Of a stretch of DNA of 27,448 nt, positions 16,215 through 23,553 are shown in pieces. Position 1 is the first letter of the stretch; every line of letters starts with the position of its first letter. The notes beneath the pieces are model-generated. The model saw nothing but the letters and a program-made list of their open reading frames with translations. It was not told the origin of the DNA and made no database searches. Position numbers and translations under genes: made by a program. Source of the stretch: CBFHMJ01 sp965656875 (GTDB taxonomy: Bacteria > Pseudomonadota > Gammaproteobacteria > Enterobacterales > Alteromonadaceae); the NCBI GenBank assembly GCA_965656875.1, contig CBFHMJ010000045.1:1-27448 (forward strand), written 5' to 3'.

Positions 16215-17333
16215 ATGGCGAATATTGTCATTTCGGGCTCGGGTCTTTTTACACCGGAACTCTCAGTAACCAACGATGAACTGGTTGCTGCCTACAATAA
16301 GTATGTTGATGTTTTTAATCAGGAAAATCAGCAGCAAATTGAAGCTGGTACGATGGAGCCAATGGCTTATTCGAGCAGTGAATTCATTGAAAAAGCGTCA
16401 GGTATTAAATCTCGCTATGTGCTTTATAAGCCTGGCATAGTAGATGAACACCGCCTTAAACCTCAGTTTAGTAAACGTATGCCAGGTGAAAAACCTGAAA
16501 TGATCGATATGGCGCTGGAAGCGGCTAAAGAAGCATTAGCGCAGGCCAATCGTGACATTGCTGACATCGATTTAATTATTTGTGCCAGTGCTAACAATCA
16601 ACGTCCATATCCAGCCATCTCGATTGAATTACAACACTATCTGGGCGCGAAAGGTTTTGCCTATGATATGAATGTTGCCTGTTCGTCTGCAACGTTTGGC
16701 ATTATTAATGCGGCTAACGCGATCCAGTCGGGTTCAGCAAAAGTGGTGCTGATGGTTAACCCTGAATTTTCAACGCCTCAGGTTAATTTCCGTGATCGTG
16801 ATACGCACTTTATTTTTGGTGACGTGTGTACGGCAGCAGTGATTGAGCTGGAAGAGGGATGTCAGAGTGACAATGCATTCCGTTTAACCGGCACAAAGCA
16901 AATTACTCAATTCTCTAACAACATTCGTTGTGACATGAATTACAGTGATCATTGTTGTGACAACGTTTCAGACAATACGCCGTTCTTTAAACAACAAGGC
17001 CGAAAAGTGTTTAAAGAATTGTTGCCGATAGTTATCAATACGATTGAAACTCATCTGGCAGAAATGCAGGTGTCAGCGTCTGAACTTAAACGTATGTGGT
17101 TGCATCAGGCGAATATCAACATGAACACGTTTGCGGCTAAGAAATTATTAGGTCGTGATCCTGCATTTGAAGAAGCGCCAATTGTTCTGGATGAGTATGC
17201 GAATACGGCTTCAGCCGGTTCATTAATTGCTTTCCACAAGTATAAAGATGATTTCAAAAAAGGAGACAGAGGCTTGCTTTGTTCCTTTGGTGCGGGTTAT
17301 TCAGTTGGGTCCATTGGATTGCAGAAGATTTAA
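16215..17333 (+). CDS. beta-ketoacyl-ACP synthase III (FabH-like)
   Basis: A thiolase-fold condensing enzyme of the KAS III class, expected to condense an acyl-CoA primer with malonyl-ACP to start fatty acid (or related) chain synthesis. Numbering from this start, the triad is C156 in NVACSSATFG, H297 in WLHQANIN and N330 in YANTASAGS; C-terminal LCSFGAGYSVG is typical. At 372 residues it is longer than E. coli FabH (317), with an N-terminal insert (KYVDVFNQENQQQIEAGTME) and a Cys-rich patch (DHCCDN), so it belongs to the longer FabH-like branch and may use other primers. The ATG at 16215 has AGGA eight bases upstream; the ATG at 16197 lacks one. It stands alone, with no other fab genes nearby. 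Confidence 0.85.
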   Translation: MANIVISGSGLFTPELSVTNDELVAAYNKYVDVFNQENQQQIEAGTMEPMAYSSSEFIEKASGIKSRYVLYKPGIVDEHRLKPQFSKRMPGEKPEMIDMALEAAKEALAQANRDIADIDLIICASANNQRPYPAISIELQHYLGAKGFAYDMNVACSSATFGIINAANAIQSGSAKVVLMVNPEFSTPQVNFRDRDTHFIFGDVCTAAVIELEEGCQSDNAFRLTGTKQITQFSNNIRCDMNYSDHCCDNVSDNTPFFKQQGRKVFKELLPIVINTIETHLAEMQVSASELKRMWLHQANINMNTFAAKKLLGRDPAFEEAPIVLDEYANTASAGSLIAFHKYKDDFKKGDRGLLCSFGAGYSVGSIGLQKI

Positions 17334-17352
17334 TCCAACATTGTTCATGTAT

Positions 17353-17383
17353 ATAAGCCAGCTAACAGCTGGCTTATTTGTTT
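17353..17383. terminator. bidirectional rho-independent terminator
   Basis: ATAAGCCAGCT (17353-17363) and AGCTGGCTTAT (17367-17377) form an 11-bp stem with a three-base loop; TTATTTGTTT follows on the plus strand, and TATAT flanks it on the other side. It lies between the convergent KAS III gene (stop 17333) and the chemoreceptor gene (stop 17382). Confidence 0.85.
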
Positions 17384-18878
17384 AAAACAGGTCAACTTCT
17401 GTATTTTCTACCGTCATTCCGCCAGCCCCTTCAAATTTCATTTTGTCTGTAATTAGTTGATCGATAGCACTCACCATAATATTAATGTTGGTTTCTACAT
17501 CAGACATCAGCGCGTAAATATGTTCGAACTTCGCATCGTCAATGTGAGTTTCTCTGCGTGCTTTACTGACCTGACTATATAACTCGTCAACTTTTTCCCG
17601 CATGAGCGTATAGGGCTCGCTTAAGCCTGAAAATGAAGGTAGGTGACCATAACGTTCCTGGCCTTCCTGTTGATACCAGGTGTCAAAGTACCAGATATCA
17701 TTCTTTTCAACGGCGACTTTGGGATTGCGAATTGCTTCAATCGCGTGATAACACTGTTGAACATGTAACATGTTGTCGAGTTTTACCAGAATCATGTCAT
17801 TTAACATTCTGGAGCCACTGACTCGGGCATAGGTAATTTCTGAAGCATCTGCAAACTGCTTGAAACTTTGATCGAATTCGTTCATTAGCGATTTAAAATG
17901 CTGATTTAATGTACTTAATTCGTTGGTGCCTTGAACAACATCTGCGCTGGTGGCGAGTACATTACTGATTGATTCCCGGATATTATCAGTCGCATTTTTA
18001 GTATTGATTGATAAAGAACGAACCTCGTCGGCCACGACCGCGAATCCACGACCAACATCGCCAGCCCGGGCTGCCTCAATGGCGGCATTCAATGCCAGAA
18101 GGTTGGTTTGATCAGCGATTTTGGCAATCGTATCTGAGATGGAATCAATGCGTTGTGAATTGATCTCAAGTGCGCGTGATACCTCATTCATTTTTGCCAG
18201 CGCTTCTTGTACTTTGTTGAAGTCCTCGTATAACTGCGCCATCGATTCACTGGATTGAATGGACAGGTGAGCGGTCTTGCGTGTTTCATCATCCACTTCA
18301 TCCATGGCCGAAACGACTTCTTTCATCTTTGTTTTAATATTGGTGAGATTATCTTCGTTATTAACAGAGCGCAGATCGGCCAGTTTCATGGCGAGATGAG
18401 AGGATTTTTCTAATTGCTCACTTTGTTTAATGACATCAAAAGAACAATTGATTTGTTTCAGAGCGCTCAGGTATGCGCCCGGAAGTCCGTGAGTGAGGGG
18501 CTGACGATACAAGGCTTTGTTCTCTATTGCTTTCAACGCTGATTGTGATTCTCGAAGATAGATTTCGATGCAGTCCATCGAATTGTTGACAGCATGCGCC
18601 AGTTCATTGAGCAAGGTGTGTTCAGGAATGATGATGGCACGCTTGTCGAAACGGCCTTCACTTACGTCTTTGTTGATAGCGACCAGCTCTTTAACTTTTT
18701 CGACCAGAGTACGTAAGTTAAGCCAGGCGATGAATTGAAGCGCTAAACATACTGCAATAACTAAAAATTCAGACCAGACAGGCGCTGAAACAAGTTTAAG
18801 AATTATCAGCAGGAAAAGTGCGACCAGGGTTATCGATGCGATCTTAAGCAAACTGCAATTTAAAAGTGCTTGCTTCAT
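17382..18878 (-). CDS. methyl-accepting chemotaxis protein with degenerate CZB domain
   Basis: A membrane chemoreceptor lacking its own N-terminal sensor domain. It starts with two close hydrophobic segments (ASITLVALFLLIILKLV and FLVIAVCLALQFIAWL) with a very short periplasmic turn, as in Aer-like receptors; then a HAMP-like and helical linker; then the signalling tip NLLALNAAIEAARAGD with GRGFAVVADEVR (tip about 254-287); then a C-terminal region arranged like a CZB zinc-binding domain whose ligands are replaced (N369, W396, Y423, R427 from this start). The start at 18878 has GGAG seven bases upstream, embedded in the end of the overlapping PAS gene; an in-frame ATG at 18896 lies directly behind a TGA and is less likely. 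Length 498 residues. It probably works with the PAS protein as a two-piece receptor. Confidence 0.85.
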   Translation of the reverse strand: MKQALLNCSLLKIASITLVALFLLIILKLVSAPVWSEFLVIAVCLALQFIAWLNLRTLVEKVKELVAINKDVSEGRFDKRAIIIPEHTLLNELAHAVNNSMDCIEIYLRESQSALKAIENKALYRQPLTHGLPGAYLSALKQINCSFDVIKQSEQLEKSSHLAMKLADLRSVNNEDNLTNIKTKMKEVVSAMDEVDDETRKTAHLSIQSSESMAQLYEDFNKVQEALAKMNEVSRALEINSQRIDSISDTIAKIADQTNLLALNAAIEAARAGDVGRGFAVVADEVRSLSINTKNATDNIRESISNVLATSADVVQGTNELSTLNQHFKSLMNEFDQSFKQFADASEITYARVSGSRMLNDMILVKLDNMLHVQQCYHAIEAIRNPKVAVEKNDIWYFDTWYQQEGQERYGHLPSFSGLSEPYTLMREKVDELYSQVSKARRETHIDDAKFEHIYALMSDVETNINIMVSAIDQLITDKMKFEGAGGMTVENTEVDLF

Positions 18879-19320
18879 ACGTTTCTCCGGTTTCATTCAG
18901 CAGCGATGTCAGGCAGCCCAACGACTGACATGGATTTTCAGGAGATGATTCGGCTAATTTCATCCGTTGATATAGCGAGCGGAAAAAGAAAGTGCCGGCC
19001 TCTGAGGGAGGGCGAAGTACGGCCAGATAACCAACTTTTTGTCCATGTTCATTGATTGATGGCGCAAAGGTGCAAAAGTGCCAGGACGTATTACCGTCTT
19101 TCGCCAGTAATTCTGCAAAACAACAAAAATCATTGTCGTCCTTCAATGTTTGCCACATTTTTTCATTCATTACTTTGGGCCAGCTGTTATGGAATAAAGC
19201 TGTAATATTTTGAGTCATCAGTTCACAAATTGTGTAACTAAAGGTGCCAATAAAAGAATGATTACAATAAATGAAGTCACCATTGAGGTTCGTTTTTGCA
19301 ACAATGAGTTTGGTTGTCAT
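18844..19320 (-). CDS. Aer-type PAS domain protein
   Basis: A 158-residue soluble protein made of a single PAS domain (about 1-110) plus a tail. It resembles the N-terminal sensor of Aer: AKTNLNGDFIYCNHSFI, then MWQTLKDDNDF, then GNTSWHF and HGQKVGYLAVLRPPS. In Aer this domain holds FAD and senses redox state. The last 35 bp overlap the start of the chemoreceptor gene in another frame, and the tail (ETYEASTFKLQFA) ends where the receptor's first membrane helix would begin in a normal one-piece Aer. Either a split gene with coupled translation or a recent frameshift in a fused gene explains this. A weak CGGAT precedes the ATG. Confidence 0.75.
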   Translation of the reverse strand: MTTKLIVAKTNLNGDFIYCNHSFIGTFSYTICELMTQNITALFHNSWPKVMNEKMWQTLKDDNDFCCFAELLAKDGNTSWHFCTFAPSINEHGQKVGYLAVLRPPSEAGTFFFRSLYQRMKLAESSPENPCQSLGCLTSLLNETGETYEASTFKLQFA

Positions 19321-19481
19321 CGTGTTATCCGTAAAGTTAATGGCGAAAACGAGGGGTCGATAGCGCGACGTGCTGTAATAAGTTTTAGCCTGGAATTACA
19401 GATTTACAAGAAAAGGGAGGATAGTTTGAAGCGTTTGTTGTCATCCATGACAACCATCAGGAATGATGAAAATTCAAGCTG

Positions 19482-21836
19482 TTAAAACTGCCAGGCGTAA
19501 CTGAATTTTACGAAGATACTGCGTTCTTCCTGAGTGAGTGATGCAATATCGTCATCGGAGACGAATCCATCAGAATAACCGGCAAAAAACAATGTTTGGG
19601 GGTTCAGCTTATAGCTATAAAGTAGTTGTGTAGCGATGTAATTGCTACGGCGATCAACGTCATCGTATAAGTAATTGTCCTGATTGCGTTTGATGTCACT
19701 GTAAATGGCGGCAAGTCGAACGAAGCTTTTTACTGAGAACTGCCAGGTAGCACGGAAATCAGTCAGATTTGCCGTAAATACTTTTGCACCGTCTGCTTTT
19801 AGCCGTTGCATGGTATGGCGTAGTCTGATTTGTAAATGTCGATTTGGATTCCATGTGATACGAGGACGAAAACGCAAATTATCAGCAGCCCGGTTATTGG
19901 CGAAATCGACGGTATCTCCGCTGTCAATGCGAAGCGTAATTTCAAACTCAGCAGCAGGTCTGGTGCGCATGAATGTACTGACGACATTTTCGCGGAAAGA
20001 TAACGTGTTGCCATCTATCGCCAATGATGAAGCATCAATTCGTGGGCCGACTCGGTCACGTTGAATGAAATCAATACGGATCAGTGATTGATAAGCCCCT
20101 TCGAATAACCCATAGATCTGATGTTCGCGTTCCAGAATCTCGTCATTGTCATTGTGAGTGATATCCCAGTCATAGCCGACTTCAAACCGATTCCACCAGT
20201 CATTAGCTTTCTCATCGTTTCGCCAGATGCGGCCGCCGCCGAGAACCAGTTTATTGAAATCAGTTCGATTTAAAAAACCGAGGTCGGCACGAAAATCACG
20301 TCCCATTTGCTGATAATTACCAAAAGCGTACCAGTCCCGTTCGTTATGATTAAAGTTAATTCGAAATGCTGTATCCGTTAGTTTGTCATCTGCGGGATTG
20401 CTGGCGCGTAGCACTTGTTCATTGTAATCACAGTTGCCAAATTCACAGGTAGTTTGTTCTGCGTCCGAGCAGTCATCGCCATCACAGAAATCGTTGGCTA
20501 ACCAGTCAGGGTATTCCGTATCTGTGTATATCCACTGGCCCGTTAAAATATCGTTGTCTGTAAATTTATAGCGAAAATCAAAGCCGTTTACGGCGTTGCT
20601 GTAATCATCACTTTTCCGCCAGGTTGAAATGTAACCCAGTGACAAATCTTTACTGTGATCATAACGATAGCGAATGGCTGCATTTTTACTGTCTTGCCCT
20701 AACTGTGCGACAGAGGAGCCGATATTACCTGGGATCAGGAAGGTGGTATCGACATCATTGGTAACGAATATACCCAATGAATGCTCGTCGGCTCGCCCGG
20801 TAACTTTTGCGCCATAGTCCGGAGCGCCAATATTACGGGTATAAATCAAATTCCAGGGGGAGGAAAAGTAATCAATGTTATCAAGGAAAAACGTTCTTTT
20901 TTCTTCAAAGAACAAGGCGAATGTGTTGTTGATACTCAGTTGTGCAGCGTCGGCTTCTACCTGGGAAAAATCGGGGTTAAATGTTGTATTTAATGACAAA
21001 TTAGGTGTGATACCCCATTTAACATCGAGGCTTAAGTCTTTGGTGTTACTGGAGTGCCAGTCGTCCTCAGGATTAGCATATACGTCACGCGATTGTGAAG
21101 CGCCGACAACCATGGCTGGAACCAGCGTGAGGTTGGCACCTTGTTTAACATCTTTAAGGCCCTGTGCCTGATTCATCTGACAGATCCAACAGTTGTTATC
21201 ATGGCTGATTTTGGTACTGGAGAAACGAACACGTTCGCTTCGAGGATAGAAACGGAGAAATTCAACGGCCCAGTGCTGTACAGGCTTACTGTCATCGAAA
21301 TTTAATGCGCGTAGTGGAATAGCCACTTCCACAACAAAACCAGTTTCTGTAAGTTGTCCTGCTGATTCCCAGATAGCATCCCAGGCGATATTTTCATTAC
21401 CGGTTAGCTCATTCTCAATAGAATCCAGTTGTACGCCCAGCGGGTTAATAAAAAATTGATAGGCTAATCGTTGATCGTTAAACGTATCCAGCTTGATACC
21501 GACCATATCTTCCGTTCCGATGTTATCTCTGTCACGTAGAAAAGCTCTGATTTCTTCAGGGTTTGGATCTTCTGCGATAAAAGCAACAAAGATAGTTTCT
21601 TTGTTATCGTAAAGTAATGCCGTTGTTTTGATGTGCGCGGGTTGGTTTTCCTGTGGCCAGGTGATGTTGTCAACATCAATGACTCTCGCTTTTTTCCAAA
21701 CCTCTTCGTCAAGAACGCCATCAATCGTTGCAGTATGTTGGAGCTGAGGTATGTGAATAACTTGATCTGATGCGACGGTGAAAAAAGAAAAAAAGCAAAT
21801 CAGAAGTGCAATGCTTAGCCGAAAAGTTGATGTCAT
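19482..21836 (-). CDS. CBM9-like / DUF5916 outer-membrane protein
   Basis: A 784-residue exported protein. A signal peptide (RLSIALLICFFSFFTVAS) opens it; residues about 30-210 form a carbohydrate-binding family 9-like domain (IDGVLDEEVWKKA, later FVVEVAIPLRAL); from about 230 a DUF5916 region of alternating strands with PDFSQVEADAAQ and FFEEKRTFFL, as in this family, ends in SYAWQF with a terminal Phe typical of BamA-inserted barrels. The function of the family is unknown; binding or passage of a sugar-like ligand is a guess. The start at 21836 is chosen because it puts the signal peptide at the N-terminus (the frame is open to 21899). It carries a CWIC pair (216, 219) and a loop with four Cys (451, 456, 464, 469). 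It is divergent from the RND operon. Confidence 0.75.
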   Translation of the reverse strand: MTSTFRLSIALLICFFSFFTVASDQVIHIPQLQHTATIDGVLDEEVWKKARVIDVDNITWPQENQPAHIKTTALLYDNKETIFVAFIAEDPNPEEIRAFLRDRDNIGTEDMVGIKLDTFNDQRLAYQFFINPLGVQLDSIENELTGNENIAWDAIWESAGQLTETGFVVEVAIPLRALNFDDSKPVQHWAVEFLRFYPRSERVRFSSTKISHDNNCWICQMNQAQGLKDVKQGANLTLVPAMVVGASQSRDVYANPEDDWHSSNTKDLSLDVKWGITPNLSLNTTFNPDFSQVEADAAQLSINNTFALFFEEKRTFFLDNIDYFSSPWNLIYTRNIGAPDYGAKVTGRADEHSLGIFVTNDVDTTFLIPGNIGSSVAQLGQDSKNAAIRYRYDHSKDLSLGYISTWRKSDDYSNAVNGFDFRYKFTDNDILTGQWIYTDTEYPDWLANDFCDGDDCSDAEQTTCEFGNCDYNEQVLRASNPADDKLTDTAFRINFNHNERDWYAFGNYQQMGRDFRADLGFLNRTDFNKLVLGGGRIWRNDEKANDWWNRFEVGYDWDITHNDNDEILEREHQIYGLFEGAYQSLIRIDFIQRDRVGPRIDASSLAIDGNTLSFRENVVSTFMRTRPAAEFEITLRIDSGDTVDFANNRAADNLRFRPRITWNPNRHLQIRLRHTMQRLKADGAKVFTANLTDFRATWQFSVKSFVRLAAIYSDIKRNQDNYLYDDVDRRSNYIATQLLYSYKLNPQTLFFAGYSDGFVSDDDIASLTQEERSIFVKFSYAWQF

Positions 21837-21965
21837 GTGTATTGATAACCTGAATGAAAGATAAATAGGCCATGTAATCTTCGTCAGTGTGCTTAACAAT
21901 AAATTTTAAATATTGCATTCAAAAAATGACACCGTGAAAGAAAAACAGGCTCAACATGTTAATGT

Positions 21966-22252
21966 TTAACGTTAATCGAGACTTTAACAAATTAAAGTTA
22001 TGTCCTCTGTTTCGTCTCGACAAGGTGATCATATTTCAGGACAAAATCCATAATTAACGGTAGGTTAATAACCTGTATGGGGTGTTACAAAATGCAAAGA
22101 TGGAATTTGACTGATGCCAGGTGCGTGCCAGATAGAGAGTTTGTTCTACCATAAATTGTTAAATAGTTATTTTTCATGAGAATTTGTGCGTCCCAGACAC
22201 AAAATTTAACACTAATACACTGATTGTTGCCCGCTGAACGGGTTAATATACT
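21966..22252 (+). promoter_or_regulatory. intergenic control region with candidate RND operon promoter
   Basis: The 499-bp gap 21837-22335 holds no convincing gene. TTGTTG (22224-22229) and TATACT (22247-22252) are 17 bases apart, a plausible promoter of the adaptor-pump genes. The inverted repeat CCCG-CTGAA-CGGG (22230-22242) fills the spacer between them, where a repressor could block RNA polymerase. Further upstream TTAACGTTAA (21966-21975) is a perfect palindrome nearer the divergent barrel gene. Confidence 0.35.
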
Positions 22253-22335
22253 GCCAGCGAAATTTTATGTGTTTCTCGTTCGTTATATTTGCAGATAATG
22301 GCAGGAACACAACCGATACGGAGACAACCCCCACC

Positions 22336-23547
22336 ATGAAAAACATGATTGGAAGAGCTTTACTTCCTCTTGGTATTGTCGTTGGTTCTTTAATGGGATC
22401 ATGGGCTCTGGCTGAAATGAAAGAGCCGCCAGAAAAAAAAGCTCAGACGAAAAAAGCATTGCTGGTCGAGACAGTGTCTGTCGAGAAGACGAGTCTTAAT
22501 TATTCAGTTAATAGCCAGGGAACTGTTTTACCAAGACAGAAAACATCTATTGTTTCAGAGGTTAATGGAAAAATTACAGCATTGTCACCCAAGTTTATCG
22601 AAGGTGGAATGTTCAAAAAAGGTGACATCCTGGTTAAGGTTGAACCGGCTGATTACCTTACCGCTGTAAAATCAGCAGAGGCTGTTTTAGCCAAAGCAAA
22701 AGCGACGTTAGAAGAAGAACGCGCTAAAGCAAAAGTTGCTGAAGAAGAATGGAAATCTTTCATGGAAGGGGAAGCGCCGGAACTTTATCTGCGTAAACCA
22801 CAACTGGCGGGTGAATTAGCTAATGTGCGTTATGCTGAAGCCGATCTGGAACGAGCAAAACGAGATCTGGCCCGGACAGTGATTCGCGCACCGTATGACG
22901 GGTTGGTAAAAGAGAAAAGTATAGACCTTGGCCAGTTCATTTCTCGTGGTACATCGCTTGGTACTATCTACGGCACTGAGATTGCTGAAGTACGTTTACC
23001 GTTGAGCGATGCCGACATTTCTTATATCGACTTGCCTGATTTTTCCAGTAACAAAGACGAGTGGTTGGATGTTTCTCTGGGTGCTACTTATCGCGGAAAA
23101 ATGTTTTACTGGCCTGCAAAGATTGTCCGCAGTGAAGGTGTTATTGATACCGAAAGTCGCGTGACTTATGCCGTTGCACAAATTAGCGACCCTTATGGAC
23201 GAAATGCCGATAACGATACGCCTGCATTACGATTTGGTCAGTTTGTGGCAGCAGAAATCACGGGTGTCTGGATTGAAAATGTTGCAGTTTTGCCTCGTCA
23301 TACATTGAAATCAGGTGGAAACTTGCTGGTTATTGATGACAACAAAGTAAGAATTCAACCAGTAACCGTTGAACGCGCAGATACACAATATGTGTATGTC
23401 AGTGGTGGTATCAACGATGGTGATCAAATTACGATTACCAATATTGCTAATCCATTAAACGGGATGGAAGTCAGAGTTAAAGGTAGTGAAGACCTGACGC
23501 CAGGTGACTCTGCATCTGATGACGCTGTTGAAACAGCGAGCAGGTAA
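22336..23547 (+). CDS. RND efflux periplasmic adaptor (membrane fusion protein)
   Basis: The periplasmic adaptor that joins an RND pump to an outer-membrane channel. From the ATG at 22336 it is 403 residues: an N-terminal signal or anchor segment (LLPLGIVVGSLMGSWALA), a barrel-sandwich/lipoyl half (GKITALSPKFIEGGMFKKGD), an alpha-helical hairpin of alanine- and glutamate-rich heptads (about 95-175), the second lipoyl half with RTVIRAPYDGLV, then beta-barrel and membrane-proximal parts. No lipobox Cys is seen. The frame extends to an ATG at 22267, but those residues precede the signal and are disfavoured; no start has a good ribosome binding site. Six bp separate it from the pump gene. The substrate cannot be inferred and no TolC-like gene lies in the window. 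Confidence 0.87.
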   Translation: MKNMIGRALLPLGIVVGSLMGSWALAEMKEPPEKKAQTKKALLVETVSVEKTSLNYSVNSQGTVLPRQKTSIVSEVNGKITALSPKFIEGGMFKKGDILVKVEPADYLTAVKSAEAVLAKAKATLEEERAKAKVAEEEWKSFMEGEAPELYLRKPQLAGELANVRYAEADLERAKRDLARTVIRAPYDGLVKEKSIDLGQFISRGTSLGTIYGTEIAEVRLPLSDADISYIDLPDFSSNKDEWLDVSLGATYRGKMFYWPAKIVRSEGVIDTESRVTYAVAQISDPYGRNADNDTPALRFGQFVAAEITGVWIENVAVLPRHTLKSGGNLLVIDDNKVRIQPVTVERADTQYVYVSGGINDGDQITITNIANPLNGMEVRVKGSEDLTPGDSASDDAVETASR

Positions 23548-23553
23548 GCGGCC

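Noticed and set aside
22092..22154. 20-codon frame (starting MQRWNLTD) in the gap before the RND genes, considered as a leader peptide
   Set aside because: Only a GGGG stretch precedes it, it contains no attenuator-like codon run, and no alternative hairpins or T-run follow, so nothing beyond chance supports it.
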